Of a stretch of 64,000 nt of DNA, positions 21,801-33,859 are shown in pieces; the first letter of the stretch is position 1, and every line of letters starts with the position of its first letter. Under the pieces are notes generated by a model. The model searched no databases, had not been told where the DNA came from, and was given only the letters and a program-made list of their open reading frames with translations. The DNA lies in the NCBI RefSeq assembly GCF_007565055.1, contig NC_044560.1, positions 90,277,295 to 90,341,294 of the forward strand, given 5' to 3'. The stretch comes from Rhinopithecus roxellana (lineage: Eukaryota > Chordata > Mammalia > Primates > Cercopithecidae). The position numbers were made by a program, and so were the translations under genes.

Positions 21801-22086
21801 AGAGAGAATCTTGCTCTGTCACCTAGGCTGAAGGAGTTCAGTGGTACTTTCTTGGCTCACTGTGACCTCTGCCTCCTGGGTTCAAGTGATCCTCATGCCT
21901 CGGCTGCCCAAGTAGCTGGGATTTTACAGGTGCCTGCCACCACGCCTGGCTAATTTTTGTATTTGTAGTAGAGACAGGGTTTCACCAAGTAGACGAGGCT
22001 GGTTTTGAACTCCTGACCTCAAGTGATCCGCCTGCTTCCGCCTCCCAAAGTGCTGGGATTACAGGTGGGAGCCACCGCACCCAGCC
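21767..22086 (-). mobile_element. Alu (antisense) with long tail
   Basis: A run of about 33 T precedes GAGAGAGAATC; the copy ends CGCACCCAGCC. Confidence 0.95.
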
Positions 22087-22129
22087 TAAATGTCAACTGT
22101 TAATAATATTGGGCAAATAAGGGCTCACT

Positions 22130-22476
22130 GAAAGATTTTAAGGTGGACAGTTACAAGATCAACCTTGCCAGAAAGGTTGCTGACACCACTGAGAAGGGTG
22201 GATTACAGCAGGGATATCTGTTGGAAGCAAAGAGAAAAGAAGACTTCAGTTTTAGACAAGTTGAGTTTGAGATGAGCATGAAAGTTTTAGGAGGCCATTG
22301 AATATATGAGAGTGGTAAAGGCCTCGCCTAAACATACAGATTTGGAAATTATCATTGTATAGGTCACAGCTGAAACTATGGATGTTCATTAAATCATTAA
22401 GGGAGAATGTAGAGAACAGCTATTTTTAATTTTTGTTGAAAAGCTATGGATCCCCCCGCCCCCACCGCCCAACACA

Positions 22477-22513
<37 letters not shown>

Positions 22514-23110
22514 CACAAAACATTTTGCGTGTAATTTTAGGTGGTTCCTGAACACTCCTTCTCCAAAACCTGTTAGTGGACTCTTGGGTCCTTGGACATC
22601 TGAAGAAGCTGTAATACAGAATGAAAAGAAAAGAGGGCTAAGGATGAGTAACATTTAAGGGATGAACAGAAGAGAAGAAACAACCAAAGAAGGAGGAGGA
22701 AAACTAGGGTAGAATGGAGTCTCAGATTCAAGAGAGAGAATCGATTTAAAAGGTGAAGGAATGATCAGCAGTGTCTTCTGCTACAGAGAGTTTAAGTGAG
22801 ATAGAACTCAAAACTATCCATTGGGTTGGCAATTAGGTGACTATGGGGAGAGCAGTTTCAGTGAATGTGTGGGGCTGGAATCTAGGTCACGTGGAATAAA
22901 TAGGAGGTGGGGAAGTGGAGTCTGAGCGTTGTCATCATACTTGTTCAGAAGCCAACAGGAGAGAACCAGGAGAGGGAGAGCAGTTGAAGATACACAGACT
23001 AGGGAGTATTGTTGGATTAAGGTTCCCATGGAGAAGAGGAGCGATGATTTTAGGTAGAAGGACCGACTTAGGTTCTGAAAAGGGACAACTCTGACAATGA
23101 ACTAAAATAA
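22130..23110 (-). repeat. L2 LINE reverse-transcriptase region (antisense)
   Basis: The order GTTTTAGACAAGTTGAGTTTGAGATG, TTTGGAAATTATCATTGTAT and GATCAGCAGTGTCTTCTGCT matches the antisense of the L2 coding end. A CA repeat interrupts it at 22480. It is too decayed to encode protein. Confidence 0.65.
22480..22511 (+). repeat. (CA)n microsatellite
   Basis: About 16 uninterrupted CA units, likely length-polymorphic. Confidence 0.95.
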
Positions 23111-23202
23111 AATTAGGGTAGGTATTGGTAGCACGATGTTCAAAGACCTTTGTTGATGAAGATCAATAAAGTTGGAAACAAATATTAAATCCTTCTAATT
23201 AG

Positions 23203-23492
23203 GATGGGTACAGTGGCTCATGTCTGTAATCCCAGCACTTTGGAGGCTGAGGCGGGAGGATCGCATGAGGCCAGGAGTTTGAGATTAGCCTGGACAACAT
23301 ACTGATACCCCGTCTCTACAAAAAATTTAAAAATTAGCCAGACATGATGGCGTGCACCTACAGTCCTAGATACCTGGGAGGCTGAAGCAGGAGGATCGCT
23401 TGAGCCTGGGAATTCGAGGTTGTGGTGAACTATGATCATGCCACTGCATTCCAGCCTAGGAAACAGAATAAGACCCTGTCTCAAAACAACAA
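23203..23492 (+). mobile_element. old Alu (sense)
   Basis: Starts GGATGGGTACAGTGGCTC; diverged, with an AAC-rich tail. Confidence 0.9.
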
Positions 23493-23495
23493 CAA

Positions 23496-24326
23496 ATAGC
23501 AAATTTTTCTAATTTAAGCCTTCTAATTCAGTAACCTCTAAGTAATTAATAAGGTTTAAAGTGTTAAATCTGAAAATTAGATGGGCAGTTGGGTTCTCCA
23601 CTTCTGTAGAGATGCTGGTGGTGGGCCATGGGCTCTCGCTTCTTTGTTTATAGCCTTTGGTGGGGCTGAGATTATAAAGAACATTAAAATGAATATTGCC
23701 TTTTCTTTGCCAGTTTTCCTCTCACATAAGGGTACTTTCTGAGACTTTTACCTCAGTGTTACCTTTCTGCCTAACCTGCAATGTTAGGCAGAAAGATCTT
23801 TGCTAGGCCTGGAGTTAAACTAGGGATTTATGTGTTAGGAGCCAATCTAAAACTTACTAAATAGTTTGAGAGTCTGAGCTATTATTCTGAAGGTCAGCGT
23901 AATTCTTAATGTTGCTTCTTGGATTTCCTTGCTGAAGATTAAGATATTAAACTCTAGGCACTGTAATATTCTTTGATCCTGAAGTTTAAACCAGGAATGA
24001 ACTTTCATGTAATTGATGGGCATACCAACATAGGATCTTAAAAAATGATCTTCCAGCTCTTAGGGGCAAAGGAATTCTATAAAACCCTTTTCTGAGGAGC
24101 TTATGGCTCAGCTCTAAGCAGGCTAGCTAGTCTTGGGAAGGGCTTGTAATCATGTTGCCTTTAATGATTATATTCACAATAAGTACTTAAATGTCTTTCT
24201 CCAGAGCTGAAAGTCAGCTTTTTAGCTTTTGGAAGCATGATTGGTATGAGACCATCAGGTTTCCTTAGTACATTACCATTATGGAAGGGCTTGGTAGATT
24301 AACAGAATAATTTGTGGATAGTAATT
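23496..24326. other. unassigned unique sequence with a short perfect hairpin
   Basis: No repeat family is recognised. The only structure seen is a 13-bp perfect inverted repeat with a 7-base loop at 23763-23795. Confidence 0.4.
23763..23795. repeat. perfect 13-bp inverted repeat, 7-base loop
   Basis: CTTTCTGCCTAAC is followed by CTGCAAT and then its exact reverse complement GTTAGGCAGAAAG. Pairing does not extend outside the 13 bp, so it is too short for a normal microRNA precursor. It may be a local inverted duplication. Confidence 0.7.
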
Positions 24327-24611
24327 TTTTTTTTTTTTTTGAGATGGAGTCTTGCACTGTTGTCCAAACTGGAATGCAGTGGCGTGATCTCGGCTCACTG
24401 CAACCTCCGCCTCCCAGGTTGAAGCAATTCTCCTGCCTCAGCCTCCCGAGTAGCTGGGACTACAGGCCACCACACCCAGCTAATTTTTGTATTTTTAGTA
24501 GAAACAGGGTTTTACTATGTTGGCCAGGCTGATCTTGAACACCTGACCTCGTGATCCACCTGCCTTGGCCTCCCAAAGTGCTGGGATTACAGGTGTGAGC
24601 CACCGTGCCCA
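24327..24611 (-). mobile_element. Alu (antisense)
   Basis: From poly-T/GAGATGGAGTC to GTGCCCAGAC. Confidence 0.95.
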
Positions 24612-24761
24612 GACTATGAATAGTAAAATTAAAAAGAATCATGCTACTCACATGTTCAGGTCTAAACGAAATAAGGCAATGTACTAAAAAGAAACCAGAA
24701 GAATTCCACCTCCTTAAAAGCACTTACTAGTTTAAAAGAAAATCTGTTAATTTTTTCCTTT

Positions 24762-25063
24762 TTCTTTTTTTTTTTTTTTTTTTGAGACCGAGTCTTGCTC
24801 TGTCACCCAGGCTGTAGTACAGTGGTGCGATCTCGGCTCACTGCAAGCTCCACCTCCCAAGTTCACACCATTCTCCTGCTTCAGCCTCCCCAGCAGCTGG
24901 GACTATAGGCACACGCCACAATGCCCGGCTATTTTTTTTGTATTTTTGGTAGAGACGGAGTTTCACTGTGTTAGCCAGGATGGTCTCGATCTCCTGACCT
25001 CGTGATCCACCCACCTCATCCTCCCAAAGTACTGGTATTACAGGCACGAGCCACCGTGCCTGG
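24762..25063 (-). mobile_element. Alu (antisense)
   Basis: From poly-T/GAGACCGAGTC to GTGCCTGGC. Confidence 0.95.
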
Positions 25064-25295
25064 CAATTTTTTCCTTTTTCATCTGTATGTTGTTTGACCT
25101 ATTACAGCAAACATACATAGCTTTTATAAAAAAAGAAATTATAAAAGGAAAGAACACTTTTGTCATCAGAATGAGAATTTTTAAAATTAGAATCAGACTG
25201 TTTTTGGCTATGAAGGTAATTAATATAGTGAAGCACGGTGGGCCTGATATCGTGTGAAAATGTAATGTACACAACTTTAGTTAGTTCTAATTTTT

Positions 25296-25306
25296 CCACC
25301 ATGCCT

Positions 25307-25340
<34 letters not shown>

Positions 25341-25646
25341 TTGTTGTTGTTGAGATGGAGTCTCGCTCTGTCACCCAGGCTGGAGTGCTGTGGCCGGATC
25401 TCAGCTCACTGCAAGCTCCACCTCCCGGGTTCACGCCATTCTCCTGTCTCAGCCTCCCGAGTAGCTGGGACTACAGGCGCCGCCACGTCGCCCGGCTAGT
25501 TTTTTGTAGTTTTTAGTAGAGACGGGGTTTCACCGTGTTAGCCAGGATGGTCTCGATCTCCTGACCTCGTGATCCGCCCGTCTCGGCCTCCCAAAGTGCT
25601 GGGATTACAGGCTTGAGCCACCGCGCCCGGCCCACCATGCCTTCTT
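25296..25646 (-). mobile_element. young AluY (antisense) with 15-bp target-site duplications
   Basis: The body is 25311-25631. CCACCATGCCTTCTT flanks both sides. A GTT repeat sits in the tail. Confidence 0.95.
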
Positions 25647-25687
25647 ATATCAGCACACAAGTGATACTTACTGGCATGTTGTGGTTT

Positions 25688-25843
25688 TGTTTTTTCAGAC
25701 AGAGTCTCAGTCTGTTGTCCCATCTGGAGTGCAGTGGCACAATCATAGCTTGCTGCAGCCTCAAACTCCCAGGCTCAAGTGATCCTTCTGCCTCAGCCTC
25801 CCAAAGTGCTAGGATTACAGGCATAAGCCAGCTTGCCTGGCAG
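25688..25843 (-). mobile_element. Alu (antisense), short form
   Basis: Left-arm start fused to right-arm end; the middle is missing. Confidence 0.75.
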
Positions 25844-26209
25844 GGTTTTGAGGTTTTTATATATTGAACTGGATTCTTGTAGGTAACTCAGTTCTGATTT
25901 CATTTTATGTGTTTCTGTAGCCAGTCTTCTAATCATACTTGGCCAATTAAGAACACTCTCTGGTGGTTTTATGTTTGAGGTCTTACTATGTAGAGCTTTA
26001 GGTGTTGCCAGTTGTGGGAAATACAAAAATGTAAATTATGTTCTCTTCGAGGAGTTAATGATCTCACTGGTAATATAAGAATAAGCATATTAAAAGTTCA
26101 GAACACTATATAATTATTTAAGTGCTGATTGAGTGATTAGCCCAGTAAGTAACATAGATATTTGGAGGACACAGAGACTGTTGAGAACTGGAGTTGTCAG
26201 AAAAGCCAG

Positions 26210-26655
26210 CCAGAATTTTTCTTAAACACAAATCTGAGCATGTCATTCTCCAATTCAAAATCTTCCAGTGCTTCCTCTTACCTATAGGATAAAGTTCGGG
26301 TTCCTTAAGCTTGTCATGAAAGGTCAGTGATTTTGCTCATACCATCCTATCTTGCCACTACCTAGTTGTCTTTCAACTATTCCTAATTCTGTGCAGTTTT
26401 TTGAACATAAGCTTTTTCTTGTCTCCATGAATTTGCATTAGCTATAACTTTATGTAGCAACTTTGTTCCTTCCCTTCTCTTTCTGGTTTATACTCATCTT
26501 TTAAGGTTCGATAGAGTCACTCCTCTTGGAAACTTCATTAAGTCCCCCATATTTCCTGTCCCTACCAAGGTATGCTTAACCTCTTATGTTCATGAGCACT
26601 CTGTGCTTACCTGTTATAGCACTTGTCAAACTGCTTTGAAGTTATTTCTCTTATT
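26210..26655 (+). repeat. L2 LINE 3' part
   Basis: CTGAGCATGTCATTCTCC, TTCCAGTGCTTCCTCTTACC and AGGATAAAGTTCGGGTTCC follow L2 order. Confidence 0.75.
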
Positions 26656-26665
26656 TAAAGAATAA

Positions 26666-26955
26666 ATGAGGCCAGGTGCCTGTGATCCCAGCATTTTGGG
26701 AGGTCAACATGGGTGGATCACCTGAGGTCAGGAGTTTGAGACCAGCCTGACCCATATGGTGAAACCCCGTCTCTACTAAAAATACAAAAATTAGCTTGAT
26801 GTGGTGGTGGGCACCTGTAATCCCAGCTACTCTGGAGGCTGAGGCAGGAGAATCGCTGAAACCCAGGAGGCAGAGTTGCACTGAGCCCAGATCGCACCAT
26901 TGCATTCCAGCCTGGGCGACAAGAGCAAAACTCTGTCTCAAAAACAAATAAAGAA
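26666..26955 (+). mobile_element. Alu (sense)
   Basis: Starts GAGGCCAGGTGCCTGTG with a small 5' deletion. Confidence 0.9.
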
Positions 26956-27286
26956 TACATGAGTGAATGAACGAGGTGGATTTTAAAGAATAAATACCAT
27001 TTGGAGAGATGAAGAGAAGTAGCCTGCCATGAAGGGAAAATAAGTAGTATGAGCAAAGTGTCAGTGATTTCGATGAGACTATAGTTGGAAGCTGATTCTG
27101 ATTCAGTCTGCAGATGACCCGGGCTTGGAAAGGATGATGATGTTGGATAACTAAATCAGCATCTAAAAAGATCAAAGTATGTTGGAATGACAGTGGTCAA
27201 ATCTAATAAGAATCTTGGCTTCAAATACTTTCAAGACTCCATCAATTGAAAGATGGATTAAACTTTTAAGTCTAATAATAATACTT

Positions 27287-27579
27287 TTTTGTTTTTTTTG
27301 AGATGGAGTCTCGCCCTGTTGCCAAGCTGGAGTGCAATGGCACGATCTCAGCTCACTGCAACCTCCGCCTCCCAGGTTCAAGCTGTTCTCCTGCTTCAGC
27401 CTCCCGAGTAGCTGGGATTACAGGCATGCGCCACCTTGCCTGGCTAATTTTGTAGTTTTAGTAGAGATGGGGTTTCACTATGTTGGTCAGGCTGGTCTTG
27501 AACTCCCAGCCTCAGGTGATCTGCCCGCCTCAGCCTCCCAAAGTGCTGGGATTACAGGCATGAGCCACTGCACCTGGCC
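27287..27579 (-). mobile_element. Alu (antisense)
   Basis: Full length, ending TGCACCTGGCC. Confidence 0.95.
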
Positions 27580-28370
27580 TAATAATAATACATCTAACAG
27601 TCCCAAATGAGAGTCAATAGGCAGAAGTCATAAGGAAAGCAGATTATGACATTTTATAGAATTATTACATTGGTACGTTGTCTTTCTTCCTCTGTTAGTG
27701 AATTCTCTGTTATCCTAAATTTTAAACATCAAGAATATTGTAGATTTATGGGAGAGTTGTAGAGACCTTTCGACGTGAACTTATGATTCTTTGTTGTCAA
27801 AGGGATTTGTGTGTCAGCAAAGAATTAGACTATATAATTTCTAAGGTCCATTCCTTAGTGCTGTAGTTCATAGTAGGAAGAAAATTGTTCCTTGCAAAGC
27901 AAGAAAGGATTCAAGGCTGAAAATAAGGATGTGAAGATAAAAACAGAGACCAAGATAAGAAGTGCTTGTTGAATGGCTATAAACTCAGGAAAAATAAGTA
28001 GATAAATATATTCTCCTGGGATGTAGAACAAGCATTGACATTGTTTGGAATGGCAGTATGTTGGCTTTTCCTAGGGGATCAATAAGAAGAAAATAACTGG
28101 GCAATGGGGAGCGAGAACCTGGCTGAAGCTTGTATGAATTACTAGTGAACCAGATTTATATACCTCTGCAACTTTCTTCTGAAATGTTCTCTGTCTTGGA
28201 AAAGATATGGAAGAGTCAAGCAGCGGGCAATGGTGGTAATTTAGGTTTGCAGATTGTCATGGTGAATGTAGTAGTAGGTGGTTAGGCAGGGAGAGTCCCT
28301 AGGGTATTAGTGAGGGAAGCTTTGAATTGCATAACCATGTTGTCTGGCATGGACTGGGATTATCTTAGAT
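27580..28370. other. unassigned intronic sequence
   Basis: About 790 bases of AT-rich sequence with no exon or repeat that I can name. Confidence 0.4.
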
Positions 28371-28675
28371 GTTCTTTTTCTTTTTATGAGACTGTGTCTT
28401 ACTCTGTCACCCAGGCTGGAGTGCAGTGGTGTGATCACAGCTCACTGCAACCTCCGCCCCCCAGGTTCGAGCGATCCTCCCACCCTCCCACCTCAGCCTC
28501 CTGAGTAGCTGGGACTACAAGTGCACACCCCCAGCTGACCAATTTTTGTATTTTTAGCAGAGGTAGGGTTTTGCCATGTTGGCCAGGCTAGTCTCCAACT
28601 CCTGAGCTCAAGTGATCCACTGGCCTCAGCCTCCCAAACTGCTGGGATTACAAGGCGTGAACCACCATGCCCGGC
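28371..28675 (-). mobile_element. Alu (antisense)
   Basis: Diverged copy ending CATGCCCGGC. Confidence 0.9.
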
Positions 28676-28676
28676 T

Positions 28677-29786
28677 GTAGATGTCCTTAATGAATAGGGT
28701 AAAATAAGAATGGAGTGATTGAAGGTTTAGAATGATTAGGAGAGGGTATGAGAGACTGATAATGGTAAGTGCTAAATAGGTATGTTTGGGGAAGGAATAA
28801 GGCCCCAAATGTGGCAGTGTGGTGGCTGGACATGAATTGGAGATGAGTGCCCGTGGAGCCAAGTAGGTACAGATGCATTGTCACATGTATCTTCACGTAT
28901 ATGTAGAGATGATAAATGAACCAAGTCATCAGGGAAGGCTAAGGTAGATTTGCCATGTGGAAGGGGATAGGCTGCGGGGCATGGTCCATGACAGTGAGGA
29001 TGATTTGAACAAGATGTTATAGGGGATGGTGTGGGCTTTCAAAAATAGAAAAGGACCAGGACTGATGGCTCAGTGGTCTAGAAATGGCTCTGGGGAATTG
29101 GCAAGAGTCGGAGAAAGTAAGTCCTTTACAGGATAAGGTCTCTGTGGAGCAGTCATTGTCAAGCATTGATAGTCATGTTTCTGTTAAAGAGGTAAAAAAA
29201 AATGGAGAAAGAAACTCCCTGTTTGCTGCTATGACAGGAGAAGGGAGAGAGGGAAGAGATGTTCAGTGGGGGTAAACTGGGCAGCTTTGAGAGTTTGAGT
29301 GTTTTGATAATGGCTGGTAAAGAAATTGGAATGAAGAAATTACTGGGGTAGGAGAGGGAGGGAGTTGCGCTTTACTCAGGCAGATCAGCACGTGAAGAGT
29401 GAAATTTAACCACTGCAATATGTGTGTCCCAAATGTCAAGGCCACCCCATCTGTTGGTGGTATCATGGCTTTGGCTTTTTGAAGCTTGTTGTGAGAGAAG
29501 TGGGAAATCACCCTGCCCCCTGCTCTGCTCAAATTATGATGCCAAGGAGACTTTGCCATGGTATGATTTTTGAGGCACATGATGATTCTGTCTAATTTGT
29601 AAAGTGACAACGTGATCAGGACCAAAGAGGAAGTTCAGCTAGCCCAAACCTTCCTAAGAAGAAGTCACTGTCCCACAGTTATGTGGGTAAGTTGTTCTAG
29701 AGAAACATAGGTGTGGGCAGGGCTGCAGTGTGGGAACCTGTTACCTGCGTAGCACTAAGCCAGTGCCTTCTCTGTTTTCTTTACAG
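28677..29786. other. unassigned purine-rich sequence before the first CH1 exon
   Basis: The 1.1 kb upstream of the exon at 29787 is purine-rich on the + strand and free of Alu. It may be an old decayed repeat. Only the last part, TTCTCTGTTTTCTTTACAG, has a clear role as the acceptor. Confidence 0.4.
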
Positions 29787-29848
29787 ATGAACGGGACCGG
29801 GTTCAGAAGAAAACGTTCACCAAGTGGGTCAACAAGCACTTAATGAAG
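29787..29848 (+). CDS. MACF1: MACF1 exon encoding the start of CH1 (62 bp)
   Basis: This is the first shared exon of the MACF1 actin-binding domain. MACF1 is a cytoplasmic spectraplakin that links F-actin to microtubules. The acceptor is TTTTCTTTACAG/AT and the donor is ATGAAG/GTAGGA. The exon begins with the last two bases of an Asp codon (phase 1 entry) and then encodes 20 residues, ERDRVQKKTFTKWVNKHLMK. It contains the first actinin-type actin-binding signature, QKKTFTKWVN. The 62-bp size matches the equivalent plakin exon that every alternative first exon must join. Two such candidates lie upstream at 3387 and 12522. The next exon is 16.4 kb away at 46280. The residues fit MACF1 best; DST and plectin differ at a few positions here and more clearly in the later exons. 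Confidence 0.95.
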
Positions 29849-29981
29849 GTAGGACCCCTTCATATATATGCTGCCCCAACACCTCTCACTGCTCTCATCT
29901 GGATCTGTCATTCCATCTTTCAGATGGTTTAGATTGCTTGCTGTGTGCTCGAGTCTATGAAGATACACGTGACTTTTCTCT

Positions 29982-30110
29982 TTCCTTTTTTAATAGAGAA
30001 GGGGTCTTGCCATGTTGCTCAGGCTGTTCTCAAACTCCTGGGCTCAAGCAATCCTACTGTCTCAGCCTCCAAAGTTCTGGGATTACAGGCATGAGCCACC
30101 ATGCCCAGCT
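29982..30110 (-). mobile_element. Alu single arm (antisense), 133 bases after the first CH1 exon
   Basis: Covers only one arm, ending ACCATGCCCAGC. Confidence 0.75.
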
Positions 30111-30286
30111 TTTTGAAAACTAACATAGTCATAATAGCATGGAAACTTGTATTAAACTGCTTCTTGGTGAAGACAGTATTACCTACCATTACGTCAGGAG
30201 GCAGAGGTTGAGGATACCATGGGATGATTTAAAAAATTCAAATAACAGTTTACTCCTAGCTTTATACGTTACTTTATAAGCCTCTT

Positions 30287-30437
30287 TCTTTTTTTTTTCA
30301 TTTATTAATTTATTTTTTAAATAGAGACAGGGTCTCACTATGTTGCCCAGTCTGGTATCAAACTCCTGGGCTAAAGTGCTCCTCCTACCTTGGCCTCCTA
30401 AAGTGTTAGGATTACGGGCGTGAGCCACTTCACCCAG
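30287..30437 (-). mobile_element. Alu single arm (antisense)
   Basis: One arm, ending CACTTCACCCAG. Confidence 0.75.
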
Positions 30438-30619
30438 TGTATTTTTATTTTTTAATCTGAATACTACGGAAGGTTGATAGAGGGGGATTTTGTCTCTTTC
30501 TCTTAAAGTGCATGAAGCTTAAATGTTTGACTTGAGGAATTTTTACATGAATTTTACCACCAGATAGTCTAAAATACAGAATATTTCTAGAATGGTTAGG
30601 GCTGGGTGAAGATTATTAT

Positions 30620-30805
30620 TATCATCATTATTATTATTTTATATAGAGGAGAAACCAAAACAGAGGCATGTTAAGACTCACCTAAAGATAATAATAATTA
30701 TTATTATATATTAGATATATAAATAAATATCATAATAATATATTATTATTATTTTAAATAGAAGAGAAACCAAAACAGAGGCATGTTAAGACTCACCTAA
30801 AGATA
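30620..30805 (+). repeat. tandem duplication, identical 42-base core, 115-base period
   Basis: The segment starting GAGAAACCAAAACAGAGG is identical at 30649-30690 and 30764-30805. ATT-rich flanks precede each copy. Confidence 0.9.
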
Positions 30806-30879
30806 AAACAGTATGACTACTGTGGCAGTTAGGATCTGAAAACGTAAGCTTTTGAATTATAATAATAATTAGTGCTTCT

Positions 30880-31230
30880 CTGGGAAAGGTCACCAGTGAT
30901 CCCTTAATTGCCCTATCCAGTAGCCTCGTTTTTTCTTCCTCTTATTTGATTTCTCTGAGCATTTGATACTGTTGTCTACTCCTTAAAACCCTCTCTTACA
31001 TTGACTTCTAGAACATTGCTTTTTCCTGAATTACCTCTTGCCTCTACGAATGCCTTTTTTTCTACCTGTTTCATTGACTCTTCTTCCTCTGTCTGACTCT
31101 TCCATGTTGGTATACCCCAGGATCCTAACCTTGGCCATTTTTTGGTTTTGTCTCTGTATTCTTTTTGGGCAGTCTCATCCATTGTAGCCACTGGGATTGT
31201 TTTGTTGCATGGGATGCAAAGAAACACAAG
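30880..31230 (+). repeat. L2 LINE reverse-transcriptase region
   Basis: CATTTGATACTGTTGTCTAC, AACCCTCTCTTACATTGAC and GGTATACCCCAGGATCC follow the L2 coding end. Frameshifts have destroyed the protein. Confidence 0.65.
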
Positions 31231-31321
31231 TAGAAATTGATACGGGATGATCTCACAGAATCTGGTGTCTAGATGCAGCTGGGCTTTATGAAACCTAAAC
31301 AGTTATCCGAAAACTACTCTC

Positions 31322-31865
31322 GCTCTTTTTTTTTTTTTTTTTTTTTTTGAGACAGAGTCTTACCCTGTTGCCCAGGCTGGAGTACAGTGGCAAGATCACA
31401 GCTCACTGTAGCCCTCCTGGGCTGGAGTGATTCTCCCACCTCATCCTCCTGAGTAGCTGGAACTACAGGCATGCACTACCACACCTGGCTAATTTTTAAA
31501 ATTTTTTGTAGAGATGGGTTCTCACTGTGCTGCCCAGGTCTTTCTTGTGTTTGTTTGTTTGTTTTTTGAGATGGAATTTCACTCTTGTTGCCCAGGCTGG
31601 AATGCAGTGGCACAATCTTGGCTCACCACAACCTCTGCCTCCCGGGTTCAAGCAATTCTCCTGCCTCAGCCTCCTGAGTAGCTGGGATTACAGGCATGAG
31701 CCACCACTCCCGACTAATTTTGTATTTTTAGTAGAGATGGGGTTTCTCCATGTTGGTCAGACTGGTCTCGAACTCCCAACCTCAGGTGATCCGCCCACCT
31801 CAGCCTCCCAAAGTGCTGGGATCATAGGCGTGAGCCACCGCGCCTGGCCAACCCAGGTCTTTCTT
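31322..31865 (-). mobile_element. nested Alus (antisense): truncated older copy plus inserted copy
   Basis: The older copy runs about 31322-31549. A full copy (about 31550-31848) is flanked by CCCAGGTCTTTCTTGT on both sides. Confidence 0.85.
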
Positions 31866-31869
31866 GTTT

Positions 31870-32330
31870 ATGGGGCCTTGTGTTCTTTCATTTTACTTCT
31901 GTGTACCCCCTATATTCATTTCTCTGCTTTTCTCTTACTGCTATGAGGGAGCCATGGCGGCTGTGCCTCAAACAGTGATGTAAACCCCTGAGGCCACATG
32001 ATTCTGAATGCACAAACACAGAAAGTCTGATGGGCTGAGGTCTTTTTTTCCTCCATGGGCCAATTGTCCATCTATAGTTCAGTAAACCGTGGGTAAGGAG
32101 GTGGTTACATAAATCAAACATGACTTCTTAGGACCACTTGTTTAATGGGTACTGCAGGTGAGCATGATTTTCACACTACAAAATCTGAATAAGGAGGCAG
32201 TGATATAGCCTTTTCTTGGATTCTTGCCTGAGCCAAAGGCATGTGTCATGGTATATTTTACATGTTCATCTGTATGTTACCTAGCCATAGCTTTTATTGA
32301 ACACACCCTAAATTGTTAAATATTTTCACT
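31870..32330. other. unassigned intronic sequence
   Basis: No recognisable repeat or exon. Confidence 0.4.
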
Positions 32331-32334
32331 CATG

Positions 32335-32530
32335 TAGCTAGTTGTCCAAGTTAGGAACCTATTTGATTCAGTACTGCCCATAATCTCTCCCTTGTTACCA
32401 AGTCCAGTCAATCACTTGCAGCTCAGAAAGATTGCATGCATCTGTCTTCTCTTCTCCATATCGCTGCTTTTGTTCAGGGCCTCTGTGTCTGTTGCCTTGA
32501 CCATTATAATAGTTTCCTAATAAAGTTTTC
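32335..32530 (+). repeat. L2 LINE fragment
   Basis: TTGTTACCAAGTCCAGTC and CCTTGACCATTATAATAGTTTCC resemble L2. Confidence 0.55.
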
Positions 32531-32594
32531 TATTATAACAATAGTAGTAATAGTATCTTGAAGACTTCCTGTAAATCAGACATATTCTCTATGT

Positions 32595-32884
32595 CTGTGT
32601 GTGACAGGGTTTGCTCTGTTACCAGGCTAGAGTGCAGTGGTACAATCATGGCTCACTACAGCCTCCAACTCCTGGGCTCAAGTGATCCTCCCACCACAGC
32701 CTCCCAAATAGCTAGGTTTATAGGCACGTGCCACCGTGCCTGGCTAATTTGTGTGTGTGTGTTTGTAGAGATGGGGTCTTGGTATGTTGCCCAGGCTTGT
32801 CTTGTACTTCTGACCTCAAGCAATCCTCCTGCCTTGGCCTCCCAGTGTCTTTGAATTAGAGTCATGAGCCACCATGCCTAGTCT
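32595..32884 (-). mobile_element. old Alu (antisense)
   Basis: Ends ACCATGCCTAGTC; a GTGTGT run replaces the usual middle A-rich linker. Confidence 0.9.
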
Positions 32885-33115
32885 AAATTGGACATTCTAT
32901 ATACTAAGTCCTTTACATGGATTATTTCATTTAATCCTTCAGTGATCTTATGCTGTGGGTTCTGTTAATATCCCCATTTTATAAATTACTTAGAGAGGGT
33001 AAGTAATTAGTTCAAGGTCATGCTGCTAGAAAAAGGCAGAACTGAAATTTTAAAATTCAGGCAACCTAAAGTCTAGAAACCGTGCTCTTAACCCATGCAG
33101 AACTGGCTCTGGTTG
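32885..33115 (-). repeat. MIR (antisense)
   Basis: CTAAGTCCTTTACATGGATTAT, ATATCCCCATTTTATAAATT and AGTTCAAGGTCATGCTGC give near-complete antisense MIR order. Confidence 0.85.
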
Positions 33116-33465
33116 CTGCCTACCTTTCCAGGCTCATAGCACCAAGTTTCCCTCATACCTTGAGCTCTTGCTGAACTGTGTGCCATGCTATTTTATGACT
33201 CTGTATCTTTGTTCATTCTACTCCCTGTGCTTGGAATACCTTCCCCAAGTTTGTTCTGCCTGGATAACACCAACTTAACACCTCTTCAGTAAGTATTTTC
33301 CTGGCTCTCTGATGTGGAACTGACTACCCTTTCTTTGTGCCCCGACTGTACTCCTTATGTGCTTTTGTTAAAGCATCCAGAGTGTTTATATACATGGTGT
33401 GTCTTTCAGCTATATCATCACTTGAGGGCAAATATTATGTCTTACTATTTATAGTGTTAGGACAA
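33116..33465 (+). repeat. L2 LINE 3' part
   Basis: CTACTCCCTGTGCTTGGAAT and TAACACCTCTTCAGTAAGT follow L2 order. Confidence 0.7.
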
Positions 33466-33504
33466 AGAAGAAAGAGAGAGAAGTAAGGAGAAAAAGAAAT
33501 TATA

Positions 33505-33810
33505 ATTTCCTTTTTTTTTTTTTTTTTTTTTTTTTGAGACGGAGTCTTGCTCTGTCATCCAGCTAGAGTGCAGTGGCGCAATCTCAGCTCACTGCAACCT
33601 CCGCCTCCTGAGTTCAAGCAGCTCTCCTGCCTCAGCCTCCCGAGTAGCTGGAACTACAGGCGTGTGCCACCAAAACCTGGCTAATTTTTGTATTTTTAGT
33701 AGAGACAGGGTTTCACCGTATTGGCCAGGCTGCTCTCCTGGCCTTGTGATCTGCCTGCCTCAACCTTCCAAAGTCATGAGATTACAGGCGTGAACCACCA
33801 CGTCCAACTG
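33505..33810 (-). mobile_element. Alu (antisense)
   Basis: Full length from poly-T to ACCACGTCCAAC. Confidence 0.95.
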
Positions 33811-33859
33811 TGATTTCCTTTTGTAAATTTCTTCCATGGCTACTAGTTGCCTCTAGAGT

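Noticed and set aside
22480..22511. CA repeat as a regulatory element
   Set aside because: An ordinary microsatellite; nothing nearby suggests a role.
22130..23110. Possible protein-coding gene in the long L2 region
   Set aside because: The order matches an antisense L2 reverse-transcriptase region with many stops and frameshifts.
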